30,947 bases of DNA from SLRI01 sp964576715 (GCA_964576715.1 CAZNWE010000052.1:1-30947); one strand, 5' to 3'; positions 1 through 8,358 are shown, numbered from the stretch's first letter. Translations and numbers: made by a program. Notes: generated by a model from the letters alone, not told the origin.

Positions 1-1257
1 AAGATCGTCGACTGGCTGAGCGAGCGCGCCGACGTCGTGGTGCGCTTCCAGGGCGGGCACAATGCCGGCCATACGCTCGTCGTCGACGGGGTGACCTACA
101 AGCTCAGCCTGTTGCCGTCCGGCGTCGTCCGCCCGGGCAAGCTGTCGGTGATCGGCAACGGTGTGGTCATCGACCCCTGGGCGCTGTTGACCGAGATCGA
201 GACGCTGCGCACTCAGGGCGTCGCCATCGGCTCCGACACGCTGCGGATCGCCGAGAACGCGACGCTGATCCTGCCCTTCCACGGCGAGCTCGACCGGGCC
301 CGCGAGGAGGCCCGGGCCAAGGCCGAGAGCGGTGCCGGCAAGATCGGCACTACCGGCCGCGGCATCGGCCCCGCCTACGAGGACAAGGTGGCGCGCCGCG
401 CCATCCGCATCTGCGATCTCGCCGACGAGAGCGTGCTCCAGCAGAAACTGGTCGAGCTTCTCCTCCACCACAACGCGCTCAGGCGCGGCTTCGGTGTCGA
501 TGAGATCGACGGCGACGCCCTCCTCGACCAGCTGCGCCAGCTCGCCCCCCGGCTGCTGCCCTTCGCCGAGCCGGTCTGGCTCCGCCTCTCCGAGCTCAGG
601 CGGGCCGGCCGGCGGATCCTGTTCGAAGGGGCGCAAGGGGCGATGCTCGATGTCGACCACGGCACCTACCCCTTCGTCACCTCGTCCAACACCACCGCCG
701 GCATGGCCGCCACGGGCTCCGGCGTCGGCCCCGACACCGTGGGCTACGTGCTCGGCATCACCAAGGCCTACACCACCCGCGTCGGCTCCGGGCCGTTCCC
801 GACCGAGCTTTTCGACGAGATCGGCAACCGGCTCGGCGAGCGCGGTCGCGAGTTCGGCACGGTGACCGGCAGAAAGCGGCGCTGCGGCTGGTTCGATGCC
901 GTCCTCGTCCGCCAGGCGGTCAAGACCGGCGGTATTCGCGGCCTTGCCCTCACCAAGCTCGATGTCCTGGACGGCTTCGACACGCTCAAGATCTGCACCG
1001 CTTACAACCTCAACGGTCAGACCCTCCATCACCTGCCGGCCGGGATGGCGGCGCAGGCCGCGGTCAAGCCGATCTACGAGGAGCTCAGGGGCTGGTCGGA
1101 GAGCACCGCCGGGGCGCGCAGCTTCGCCGAGCTGCCGGCCGAGGCGGTGAAGTACGTCAAGCGCCTCGAGGAGCTGGTCGAGGCGCCGGTGGCGTTACTG
1201 TCGACCAGCCCGGCCCGTGACGACACCATCCTGGTCACCGACCCGTTCGCCGACTGA
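1..1257 (+). CDS. purA: Adenylosuccinate synthase (5' end cut by window)
   Basis: PurA joins IMP and aspartate using GTP to make adenylosuccinate, the first committed step from IMP to AMP, in the cytosol. The frame is open from base 1 (KIVDWLSERADVVVRFQGG), so the first visible residue is near the end of the GDEGKGK GTP-binding loop. About 15-20 N-terminal residues, including the catalytic Asp of that loop, lie outside the window. Visible family signatures are QGGHNAGHT, GTTGRGIGPAYEDK, FEGAQGAMLDVDHGTYP and the GTVTGRKRRCGWFD block. The C-terminus (SPARDDTILVTDPF) is typical and the length is full apart from the truncation. It ends with TGA at 1255-1257. The next gene on the strand starts 293 bp later, so the two are unlikely to be tightly coupled. 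The identification is certain. Confidence 0.97.
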   Translation, partial: KIVDWLSERADVVVRFQGGHNAGHTLVVDGVTYKLSLLPSGVVRPGKLSVIGNGVVIDPWALLTEIETLRTQGVAIGSDTLRIAENATLILPFHGELDRAREEARAKAESGAGKIGTTGRGIGPAYEDKVARRAIRICDLADESVLQQKLVELLLHHNALRRGFGVDEIDGDALLDQLRQLAPRLLPFAEPVWLRLSELRRAGRRILFEGAQGAMLDVDHGTYPFVTSSNTTAGMAATGSGVGPDTVGYVLGITKAYTTRVGSGPFPTELFDEIGNRLGERGREFGTVTGRKRRCGWFDAVLVRQAVKTGGIRGLALTKLDVLDGFDTLKICTAYNLNGQTLHHLPAGMAAQAAVKPIYEELRGWSESTAGARSFAELPAEAVKYVKRLEELVEAPVALLSTSPARDDTILVTDPFAD

Positions 1258-1451
1258 CCGGCGCACGCCGCGCCGCAACCGACACCCCGCGCGCCGCCGG
1301 ATGGCAGGCCCGGCGCTACAGTGAGCGGGTGATTGTCGACGAACGCCGGCGACTGCTCGCTGGACCACGACGGCTGAAATGTCACGAGAAAAAAGCGTTC
1401 GGCTGCCCGACAATCAGGTCAGCGTACGGCACTACTGCGCCAGCGCGCGGT

Positions 1452-1465
1452 GATCTGTCCAGATC
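1452..1465. promoter_or_regulatory. 14-bp perfect palindrome upstream of the diguanylate cyclase gene
   Basis: GATCTGTCCAGATC has 6-bp perfect arms around a 2-bp centre. It lies 14 bp upstream of a -10-like TATTCT (1479-1484) in the gap before the gene at 1551, so it sits about where a -35 element would be. That placement fits an operator, but no regulator is identified and a chance palindrome is possible. The rest of the 1258-1550 gap shows no gene, tRNA or T-tailed terminator. Confidence 0.35.
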
Positions 1466-1550
1466 GCGCAAACCGTGATATTCTCGTACTTCAATTTTGT
1501 TCGCCTTTGACGTTCGTCGACCGGATCGTCGGCCGGAAGAATAGTGCGGG

Positions 1551-3152
1551 GTGCTCGCCGTGCAGTGGGGCTCTGTCGGACGGATCGGCCAGTGGATCGG
1601 CGGCACGCTCGCGGCGGCGTGCCGGTGGCCTTGGCCGGATGGTGCTCGCCCGGCCGAGCGGATCGTCGTCGCCACGGTTTTCGGCCTCGCTTTCACGGTC
1701 TTGTTCAACCTGCTGCTCGACCTCGGTGACCTGTTCAATAGCGGTGGGCAGGTCAGTCTGTTCTTTCCGATCGCCGGCCTCTGCCTGCTTTTCGGCTACC
1801 TCCTGGGCCCGCTCTACCTGCTCGTACCGGTGCTCAGCGTGCTCCTGGTCGACAGCTGGCCGCTCGGCTCGGTCGCGGTCGGCGAAGGTGCTGCGCACAT
1901 TGTCCGCCAAGCCCTGCTCTACGGCGCTGCCGGGGTGCTCATGCGTAGCCATCTCGGTCGCCGGCCGGCGGCGACAACGACCCACCGGGTCGGCGTGCTG
2001 CTGGCGACGGCCGTCGTCGCCGTGCTCGTCAACATGCTCCCGGCCCTCCTGTTGTTCGCCCGGGAAGGATGGCTGGCAGCGGCCGATCTGCCGACCGTCG
2101 CCGTGGTCTTCTTGCTTGGCGACTTGAGTGGCCTGTTGCTCATCGTCCCGCCGGCCCTGCTGCTCATCGATGGGCTTGTGGAGCGACGGCGAGCCCGGCG
2201 CGGGCTCGGCCTCGCGGCCCGTCGCGACCGGCTGATGGCGCTCGGCCTCCTCGCCACGGCCGTAGCACTGGTGGTCCTCGCGCTGTTCGGCTTCGCCGGC
2301 GACGCCGACACGGCGGCAGCGCTGACCCCGGCGCTGCTGCCGATCCTTCTTAGCGCCATGCTCTTCGGCTACGGCGTCGGCATCGGCCTGTTGTCGATCG
2401 CGGCCGCGCTGGTGCTCGCCGTGGCGACCAGCATCGCCGATGCACCGAGTGCGGTGTCGCTGCAGACCGTGCTCATCGTCTGCAGCATCGCAACACTCGT
2501 CGTCGGTGCCGCGACGAGCGATCGGAGCCGGCTCATCGCCCGCCTCGATGCCTCGGTCGCCGAGCGGACCCGCCAGCTCGACGCCAGGAACGCCAGTTTG
2601 GTGAAGGTCAATGCCGAGTTGCAGGCCGTGGCCAGCACCGATCACCTGACCCGGCTGCCGAACCGCCGCGCCTTCGATCGGGCGATGCAACGCCGGCTGG
2701 CCGAGCGGACCGCCGGCCTCGGCCTGCTGTTGATCGACATCGATCGCTTCAAGCGCATCAACGACCGGCACGGCCATCAGATCGGCGATCAGGCTCTTGT
2801 CCATGTGGCGAGGCTGCTGACGGCGGCCATCCGCAACGATGATTTCGTGGCACGGGTCGGCGGTGAGGAGTTCGCGGTGCTGTGCCGAGCTGTCGACCAG
2901 CGCCAGCTGCGGGAGCTTGCTGATCGTCTGCGGCGCGCGGTTCGTGCCGCCCCGTTGCGCGGCACCGCGGCCGGCGACCGGCTGGAGCTCCGCGTCAGCG
3001 TCGGTGGCACGCTAGGCGGTGTCGAAGCCGACGCCGATCGTCTGCTGACAGCCGCCGATCGGGCGCTCTATGCCGCCAAGCGCGCCGGCCGCGATCGGAC
3101 GCGGATTGCCGAGCCGCCCGCCCGACTGCCGGCGAGCGCCGCTGTCGTCTGA
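1551..3152 (+). CDS. Membrane-bound diguanylate cyclase (MASE1-like sensor + GGDEF)
   Basis: Probably makes cyclic-di-GMP from two GTP at the inner membrane. Residues about 37-325 form eight or so hydrophobic segments. FFPIAGLCLLFGY (71-83) and the GDLSGLLLIVPP segment (190-201) resemble MASE1 sensor domains. A short charged, coiled-coil-like linker (about 326-362) leads to a GGDEF domain. The active-site motif is intact GGEEF at 437-441, the metal-binding part reads DIDRFKRIND, and the inhibitory I-site RxxD (RNDD, 428-431) lies exactly five residues before GGEEF. Catalysis and product inhibition are therefore both plausible. The GTG start at 1551 is preceded by GGAAGA (1535-1540). A GTG at 1560 is an alternative start. 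It appears monocistronic, with purA well upstream and no gene close downstream. The ligand sensed is unknown. Confidence 0.9.
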   Translation: MLAVQWGSVGRIGQWIGGTLAAACRWPWPDGARPAERIVVATVFGLAFTVLFNLLLDLGDLFNSGGQVSLFFPIAGLCLLFGYLLGPLYLLVPVLSVLLVDSWPLGSVAVGEGAAHIVRQALLYGAAGVLMRSHLGRRPAATTTHRVGVLLATAVVAVLVNMLPALLLFAREGWLAAADLPTVAVVFLLGDLSGLLLIVPPALLLIDGLVERRRARRGLGLAARRDRLMALGLLATAVALVVLALFGFAGDADTAAALTPALLPILLSAMLFGYGVGIGLLSIAAALVLAVATSIADAPSAVSLQTVLIVCSIATLVVGAATSDRSRLIARLDASVAERTRQLDARNASLVKVNAELQAVASTDHLTRLPNRRAFDRAMQRRLAERTAGLGLLLIDIDRFKRINDRHGHQIGDQALVHVARLLTAAIRNDDFVARVGGEEFAVLCRAVDQRQLRELADRLRRAVRAAPLRGTAAGDRLELRVSVGGTLGGVEADADRLLTAADRALYAAKRAGRDRTRIAEPPARLPASAAVV

Positions 3153-3720
3153 GCCGCCCCGTCGCTGTCGCCTTGTTGTGCTGTCCCATCTGGCGAGCCC
3201 ACGCCACCCGAGGCCGGACGCGCTCGCCTTGCCGTGCCGCGTGGCCGTCCCGGCTCGGTCGGCCAGCGAGGCGATCGCCCGATCCACCGCCCGATGGAGC
3301 CTGTTCGCGCTGCCGCCCGCGCTTCGGGAGATCGGCTGCCATTGCCGCCGCGAGACGCTGGCCGAAAGCCACCTCGCTAGCGGCGTAGCAGGGTGAAAGA
3401 CAGTCGAGATCGGTCGGGACCGGTGCGAACTGCCGCCGCTTGCTCGATCCGCTGGATGGCCAACGCCTCGGCCGGCGCGCTGGTGCAATTACCGGTATGC
3501 GCAAAAGCCGGGTAGACTACTGGTTGCCAGATCGTGGCTCGCACCGCGCGGTGGTAGTGCCCGGGGCAGGAGACGGCGGCCCGGCCCGAGGCACCGAGAT
3601 GGCGGCGCCCGTCCCGGTCGATGACCAAGACGCCGTCGCCCGCGACCACCGCACCGCAGGTCCGACGGCGACGGCGGTAGACAACATGGCTCAGCCGCCG
3701 ACAGCCGCCTCCGCTGCCCG
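3153..3720. other. 568-bp stretch without an intact gene
   Basis: Lies between the stop of the diguanylate cyclase gene and the stop of the minus-strand lipoprotein gene, that is, between convergent genes. The right half contains a recognisable class III aminotransferase fragment, annotated separately. The left part (about 3153-3372) has several overlapping open frames but none with a family I recognise, and I see no T-tailed terminator. It may be further decayed sequence of the same gene. Confidence 0.7.
3377..3694 (-). pseudogene. Remnant of a class III (omega-type) aminotransferase, N-terminus only
   Basis: Read on the minus strand from 3694, the translation begins SHVVYRRRRR and continues GDGVLVIDRDGRRHL, AAVSCPGHYHRAVRA, YPAFAHTG and TSAPAEALA (ending near 3458). 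This matches, without gaps, the usual N-terminus of PLP-dependent class III aminotransferases (MSHV.YR, GEGVYLID.DGRRYLD, GGAAVSCLGHGHP, AFAHT.FFTSEPAEALA). After about 79 codons the similarity stops and the frame ends at 3377. The codon before SHV is CTG where ATG is expected. The conserved Leu-Asp and Gly-Gly-Gly residues are altered (HLGASGRAAV). In the next frame, LD (3403-3408) and SE (3373-3378) fall at the spacing of the family's LDRVYFVSGGSE segment, a weak hint of a frameshift. The PLP-lysine part is absent, so it cannot be functional. It is not a copy of argD here, because it belongs to a different subfamily. Confidence 0.75.
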
Positions 3721-4299
3721 CTAGAGCAGCAAATAGGCGCTCAAATACTGGCGGACGCTCGCGGTCAGCTCGTCGTCGAACTGCTGCAAGAGATCGCCGA
3801 TCAGCCGCTCGGCCTCGGCGTCACGGGCGACCACCGAGGTGTTGCGCAGGATCGGCCGGCGCCTTTGTACCTCGGTCTGGACGAACGACTGCTCGAGCCC
3901 GTCGGCCCCCATCACCGACAGTCGGACCCGCAGCAGCGCGTCGAGCACCCGATCGGGCTCGCGGGTGAATGCGGCACGCACGCCGCCTTCACGCGGCAGC
4001 TCCTCCTCGATCAGCCGCGCCTCGTCGATCGTGGCCTGCAGCCAGCCGATGCCGCTGGTCGTCTCCAGTCGCGTGGCCATGAAACCCTCGGTCGCGTCGA
4101 CCAGGCGATCGGTCCAGGCGCGGGCGCGAAAGCCGATATCGGCCGGCGGCGTGGTCGTGTTCTCGACGACGATATCGGCGACCGCAAAGACCAGCGGCGG
4201 CTTGGCGCTGGCGACGTCGACCGGCTCCCGCAGCTCCGGCCCGCTGCAGCCGACGAAAACGAGGAGTGCGAACAGCACCAAGAGCGGTTTGCCAGTCAA
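3721..4299 (-). CDS. Uncharacterised lipoprotein coupled to hslO
   Basis: The protein is 192 aa and not assigned to a named family. The N-terminus is a lipoprotein signal: Lys4, a hydrophobic stretch (LLVLFALLVFV), then GC with Cys18, followed by SGPELREP. The mature part starts with a probable beta-strand (PLVFAVADIVVENT), then mixed segments, and ends in a predicted helix with RQYLSAYLLL. That suggests a small alpha/beta domain anchored in the envelope. The start is taken as TTG at 4299 because it overlaps the hslO stop (TTGA) and puts the signal peptide at residue 1. An apparent longer frame reaching to 4686 only antisenses or overlaps hslO. It is the last gene of the minus-strand arg-hslO run, and its expression is probably coupled to hslO translation. 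The function is unknown. Confidence 0.8.
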   Translation of the reverse strand: MTGKPLLVLFALLVFVGCSGPELREPVDVASAKPPLVFAVADIVVENTTTPPADIGFRARAWTDRLVDATEGFMATRLETTSGIGWLQATIDEARLIEEELPREGGVRAAFTREPDRVLDALLRVRLSVMGADGLEQSFVQTEVQRRRPILRNTSVVARDAEAERLIGDLLQQFDDELTASVRQYLSAYLLL

Positions 4300-5222
4300 T
4301 GCAGGGTGTCCTCGTAAAGGGCGCTGATGTCGGCCGGGGTGAAGCGGTAGACGCGACTGCAGAATTCGCACGTGACCGTGACCTTGCCATTTCGGTCGCC
4401 CATCGCCAAGACTTCGTCGCGCTCGAAGCGCCTGAGCATGGCGGCCACGCGCTCGTCGTCGCAGGAGCAGCCGAAGGAGAGGTCGAGGGAATCGAAGACC
4501 CGCACACCATCCTCGTGAAACAGGCGAAACAGCAGCGTGTCGGGGCCAAGGCCCGGGTCGAGCAGCTCGGCGTCGGAGAGGGTTTCGAGCAGCAGCATGG
4601 TGCGCCGCCAATCGTCCTCGCGCGCGGCACTCGAAACGGCGCCTTCCCCGGGCATCGCCTGGACGATGACGGCGGCCGCCCGCCACGCATCGGCCGCTTC
4701 ATCGAAGTGCACCGCCGAGCGGATGCCGGTCGGCACCTGCTCGGACTGGTGGAAATAGACCAGCATGCTGTCCTGCAGCGAGCGCCCGTCGAGCTGGACG
4801 ATGCCCTGATAGGTCTCGCCGCCGGACGCCGCCTGATCGACGGTCAGCGCCAGGAGGCCCTGGCCGACAAGGTCGCCGAAGCCGGTGGATGCGCGCGCGC
4901 CGAGTGCGTCCACGCCAGCCGGATCGAAGCTGGCATAGCCACGCATCTGCCCCTCGTTGGTGATGTCGGCGACCAGCAGGCGGACCGGGCCTTCACCTCT
5001 GACCTGCAACGAAAAGCGACCGGCGAACTTCAGGCCACCGGCGAGGCCACCGGCGAGTACCAGGAGCTCGCCCAGCAGATCGGCGACGGGGCGCGGGTAG
5101 GCATGGGTCTTCAACAGCGTATCGACGGCCTCGCCCAGCCTGACCAGTCGGCCACGCAGTTGCGAGCCCTCGAGCTGAAACGGTCTGAGGACGTCGAGAC
5201 GGGCGGGTTGCAGCAAGCTCAT
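4296..5222 (-). CDS. hslO: Redox-regulated chaperone Hsp33
   Basis: Hsp33 is a cytosolic holdase that prevents aggregation of unfolding proteins under oxidative stress. It is switched on when its zinc-bound cysteines form disulfides. The 308-aa product has the N-terminal substrate-binding domain (EGPVRLLVAD, GYASFDP, YQGIVQL) and the C-terminal redox switch. The four zinc ligands are visible as Cys252-x-Cys254 and Cys285-x-x-Cys288, the family's CxC-x(27-32)-CxxC pattern. The ATG start is 10 bp after the argF stop, so it is probably co-transcribed with argF. Its TGA overlaps the TTG of the downstream lipoprotein. A 12-bp imperfect tandem repeat within it (about 5031-5055) encodes LAGGLAGG and keeps the frame. 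Identification is secure. Confidence 0.95.
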   Translation of the reverse strand: MSLLQPARLDVLRPFQLEGSQLRGRLVRLGEAVDTLLKTHAYPRPVADLLGELLVLAGGLAGGLKFAGRFSLQVRGEGPVRLLVADITNEGQMRGYASFDPAGVDALGARASTGFGDLVGQGLLALTVDQAASGGETYQGIVQLDGRSLQDSMLVYFHQSEQVPTGIRSAVHFDEAADAWRAAAVIVQAMPGEGAVSSAAREDDWRRTMLLLETLSDAELLDPGLGPDTLLFRLFHEDGVRVFDSLDLSFGCSCDDERVAAMLRRFERDEVLAMGDRNGKVTVTCEFCSRVYRFTPADISALYEDTLH

Positions 5223-5232
5223 GAAGCGCAGG

Positions 5233-6138
5233 TTAACCGCCGAGACACCAGGCGAGAATGGCTTTTTGCACGTGCAGCCGATTCTCCGCCTCGTCGAAGA
5301 CCACGCTCTGCGGCCCGTCGATCACCTCGGGCATCACTTCCTCGCCGCGATGTGCCGGCAGGCAATGCATGAACAGGGCCCCCGGTGCCGCGGCGCGCAT
5401 CAGCCGCTCGGTCACGGTGAAGGGCTCGAGCAGGCGGTGGCGGCGCTCGGCGTCGGCGTCGCCCATCGACACGCGGGTGTCGGTGATGACCGCGTCGGCG
5501 CCGGCCACGGCCGCCTCCGGGTCGTGGGTCACCGTGATCCGACCCTGGTGCAGTGCTGCCCAGTCGAGCGCCGCCGGATCGGGTGGCAGCTCGGGCGGAC
5601 AGGCGATGACGAGCTCGAAATCGAACCTGACGGCGGCATGGATGAAGGAGGTGACGACGTTGTTGCCGTCGCCCGACCAGGCCAGCCGGCGGCCCCGGAT
5701 CGGCCCCTTGACCGCCTCGAAGGTCATGACGTCGGCCATGATCTGGCAGGGGTGCGAGGTGTCGGTCAGACCGTTGATCACCGGCACGGTCGCGTGATGA
5801 GCGAGCTCGGTGAGCTTGGCATGGGCGTCGGTACGGATCATGATCAGGTCGACGTAGCGTGACAGGACGGCGGCGGTATCGGCCACCGTCTCGCCGCGGC
5901 CGAGCTGCATCTCCTTGCCCTGCAGGACGATCGCCTGCCCGCCGAGCTGGCCAACCCCGACCTCGAACGACACCCGGGTCCGCGTCGACGGCTTTTCGAA
6001 GATCAGCGCCACCGTCTTGCCGGTGAGCGGCCGGCTGGTGTCGGCACCGCGCTTCATCGCCGCCGCGCGGTCGAGCATGACCCGCAAGGCCGTCGCATCG
6101 AGTGCCGATAGGTCGAGAAAATGCCGCGGCCCGGTCAC
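5233..6138 (-). CDS. argF: Ornithine carbamoyltransferase
   Basis: Transfers the carbamoyl group of carbamoyl phosphate to ornithine, giving citrulline in arginine biosynthesis, in the cytosol. The 301-aa length is normal for the anabolic enzyme. The carbamoyl-phosphate loop reads STRTR (51-55), the HPCQ motif lies at 129-132, and the ornithine-loop HCLP motif is near residue 258. D-x-x-VSMGD-like sequence (DTRVSMGD) precedes it. The start is GTG at 6138, chosen because MTGPRHFLDL matches the usual N-terminus; the ribosome site is weak. It sits 70 bp downstream of argD and 10 bp upstream of hslO, and argD-argF-hslO is a gene order I associate with alphaproteobacteria. No arginine-repressor box is obvious to me. 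Confidence 0.96.
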   Translation of the reverse strand: MTGPRHFLDLSALDATALRVMLDRAAAMKRGADTSRPLTGKTVALIFEKPSTRTRVSFEVGVGQLGGQAIVLQGKEMQLGRGETVADTAAVLSRYVDLIMIRTDAHAKLTELAHHATVPVINGLTDTSHPCQIMADVMTFEAVKGPIRGRRLAWSGDGNNVVTSFIHAAVRFDFELVIACPPELPPDPAALDWAALHQGRITVTHDPEAAVAGADAVITDTRVSMGDADAERRHRLLEPFTVTERLMRAAAPGALFMHCLPAHRGEEVMPEVIDGPQSVVFDEAENRLHVQKAILAWCLGG

Positions 6139-6208
6139 CGTCAGGCTGCCCCAGCCAGGCGGCCACCTCGAGGCAGGCGGCCGCTTTGCGCCGTGCCGCC
6201 GCGCCGCA

Positions 6209-7396
6209 TCATGCCGCCGCCGCGAGCAGGCTCGCCTCGATCACCTGCATGGCCCGGTCGATCTCGGCCTCGCTGACGGTCAATGGTGGCAGCAGCCGGA
6301 CGATGTTGTCGCCGGCCGGCACGGTCAGGAGACCCTGCGCCCGCAACGCCGCTGCTACCTCGAGATTGTTGCGCCGCGGCTTGAGGCCGAGCATCAGCCC
6401 CTGGCCACGCACCAGCTCGAAGACGTCACCCTGGCCTTCGACCAGGGTCTCGGCCCGGGCGCGCAGATAGGCGGCACGCGCCGCCACGCCGGCGAGGAAG
6501 CCGTCGCCCAGCATGACATCGAGCACCGCATTGGCCACGGCCGTGGCCAATGGGTTGCCGCCGAAGGTGGAGCCGTGGGTCGCGGTGGTCATGCCCGAGG
6601 CGGCCCGGGCGGTCGCCAGGCAGGCGCCGATGGGAAAGCCGCCGCCGAGGCCCTTGGCGAGACCCATGATGTCCGGGCTGACGTCGAATTCCTGGTGCGC
6701 AAAGAGATGCCCGGTGCGCCCCATGCCGCACTGCACCTCGTCGAAGATGAGCAGGATGTCGTGCCGGTCGCAGAGCGCGCGCAGGCCCTCGAGGCATTGT
6801 CGGGGAACCGTTCGGATGCCGCCCTCGCCTTGGATCGGCTCGATCATGATCGCGGCCGTCGCCTCGCCGACCATCGCCTCGAGGGCCGCATGGTCGCCGA
6901 ACGGCACCTGGTCGAAGCCGTCGAGCAGCGGTGCAAAGCCCTCGGTCAGCCGGGACCCGCCGGCGGCCGAGATGGTCGCCATGGTGCGGCCGTGAAAGCT
7001 GCCCTCGAAGGTGATGATGCGATGGCGCTCGGGCCGGCCACGCTGCCAGTGGAAGCGCCGGGCCATCTTGATGCAGGCTTCCATCGCCTCGGCGCCCGAA
7101 TTGCACAGGAACACGGTCTCGGCGAAGGAGTGCGCCACCAGCCGGTCGGCAAGGCGCTCGAGCGGCTCGATGCGGAACAGATTGGAGACGTGCCAGAGCT
7201 TCGCCGCCTGCGCCTGCAGGGTCTCGACCAGATGCGGGTGGCAGTGGCCGAGGCCGCACACGGCGATCCCGCTGGTGAAATCGAGGAAGCGGCGGCCGTC
7301 CCGGGTGACCAGCCAGCTGCCCTCGCCGCGCTCGAAGACGAGGTCGATCCGATTGTAGATGGGCAGAAGCGAGGGGATGGCGGCGTTGTGGCTCAT
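6209..7396 (-). CDS. argD: Acetylornithine aminotransferase
   Basis: PLP enzyme that converts N-acetylglutamate semialdehyde to N-acetylornithine in arginine synthesis, and often the succinyl-diaminopimelate step of lysine synthesis too. From the ATG at 7396 (MSHNAAIPSLLPIYNR) the product is 395 aa, a standard length. Signatures are SGIAVCGLGHCHP, CNSGAEAMEA, EPIQGEGGI, FDEVQCGMGRTG and the PLP lysine in LAKGLGGGFP (about Lys248). An upstream in-frame start at 7429 would add 11 residues, but the MSHN start fits the family better. It is followed by argF 70 bp on. The ABC permease gene ends 80 bp before it on the same strand. The aminotransferase relic at 3377-3694 belongs to the same fold but another subfamily. 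Confidence 0.95.
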   Translation of the reverse strand: MSHNAAIPSLLPIYNRIDLVFERGEGSWLVTRDGRRFLDFTSGIAVCGLGHCHPHLVETLQAQAAKLWHVSNLFRIEPLERLADRLVAHSFAETVFLCNSGAEAMEACIKMARRFHWQRGRPERHRIITFEGSFHGRTMATISAAGGSRLTEGFAPLLDGFDQVPFGDHAALEAMVGEATAAIMIEPIQGEGGIRTVPRQCLEGLRALCDRHDILLIFDEVQCGMGRTGHLFAHQEFDVSPDIMGLAKGLGGGFPIGACLATARAASGMTTATHGSTFGGNPLATAVANAVLDVMLGDGFLAGVAARAAYLRARAETLVEGQGDVFELVRGQGLMLGLKPRRNNLEVAAALRAQGLLTVPAGDNIVRLLPPLTVSEAEIDRAMQVIEASLLAAAA

Positions 7397-7476
7397 CACA
7401 GCTGGTTCCGTAAGAGATGGCAGAAGCATTGACCGAGCCGGCCCCGCTCGTCAACGCGACGAAAATGGTACCGTGC

Positions 7477-8358
7477 TCATGCCTTCAGCCGATAACCTAT
7501 GCGGACCAATCTGAGGGCCAAGAACCAAAGGGCGGTGTTGACCAGGGCCAGAAACAGCGCGCCCGCGAGAATGCTGCCATCGGAATGGTCGGTGAAGCCG
7601 TAGCGCACCCCGTCGATCATGTGGAAGAACGGGTTGGCCAAGGCGACGCCGTGGAACAGCTCGGGCAGCCGGTCGATCGAGTAGAACGTGCCCGAGAGAA
7701 ACGAGAGCGGGGTGATGACGAAATTGGTCACCGCTGCCATGTGGTCGAACTTCTCCGCCCAGAGGGCGGTGAGAAAGCCCAGGATCGACAGCATCAGCGA
7801 CGCCATCAAGGCGAAGTAGAGCACCGCCCAGAGATGGGCCGGCTGCATGGCGGCGAACGGCAGCGTACCCAGCCAGACGACGCTGCCCACCAGCATCCCG
7901 CGGGTGACCCCGCCCATGACGACGCCGAACAACAGCTCGCCCGCCGACAAGGGCGGCATCAGATAGTCGACGATGTTGCCCTGCACCTTGGCGATCATGA
8001 TCGACGAGGAGGTGTTGGCGAAGGCGTTCTGGACGATCGCCATGACGGCGAGTCCGGGGGCGAGGAAGTCGATGAAGGCCACGTCCTCGACCGCCGGCCG
8101 GTCGGCACCCAGGGCGACGGAGAAGATGGCGAGAAAGATCAGGGTGGTGACCACCGGGGCGAGGATCGTCTGGGTGATCACCTTGAGAAAGCGCCGCACC
8201 TCCTTGGCATAGAGCGTCCAAAGCCCGATGACGTTGACGTCACCGAGGGTGCCGAAGGTCGTGGTGCCGGGGCCCACGGCGAGATTGGGCGCGGTTTCGC
8301 GCGCTTGCCTGAGGGGCGTGCTCAAAGAGGCGTTCCGTGTCCGTGCATGCGAGCGCAC
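7477..8358 (-). CDS. ABC-2 type transporter permease, no adjacent ATPase
   Basis: An inner-membrane export permease of the ABC-2 family, 293 aa. After about 45 mostly polar residues come WTLYAKEVRRFLKV and about six membrane segments. The family's characteristic C-terminal region PLSFLSGTFYSIDRLP and the ANPFFHMIDGVRYGF motif are clear, placing it with YadH/DrrB-like permeases. The start is uncertain. GTG at 8358 gives the longest form but lacks a ribosome site, while TTG at 8325 (MSTPLRQARET) has GGAAC just upstream and would give 282 aa. Its ATPase partner is not in the window, and the genes on either side are an EAL protein and argD. The substrate is unknown; such permeases often export lipids, polysaccharides or drugs. 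Confidence 0.88.
   Translation of the reverse strand: MRSHARTRNASLSTPLRQARETAPNLAVGPGTTTFGTLGDVNVIGLWTLYAKEVRRFLKVITQTILAPVVTTLIFLAIFSVALGADRPAVEDVAFIDFLAPGLAVMAIVQNAFANTSSSIMIAKVQGNIVDYLMPPLSAGELLFGVVMGGVTRGMLVGSVVWLGTLPFAAMQPAHLWAVLYFALMASLMLSILGFLTALWAEKFDHMAAVTNFVITPLSFLSGTFYSIDRLPELFHGVALANPFFHMIDGVRYGFTDHSDGSILAGALFLALVNTALWFLALRLVRIGYRLKA

Noticed and set aside
5031..5055. 12-bp tandem repeat in hslO
   Set aside because: Only two copies, in frame, encoding a Leu-Ala-Gly-Gly stretch that suits the protein; it shows no sign of a regulatory or mobile repeat.
7477..8358. Assignment of the ABC permease as CcmB, to fill the missing ccmABC genes
   Set aside because: CcmB is shorter and lacks this N-terminal region; the protein matches the general ABC-2 export family (PLSFLSGTFYSID).
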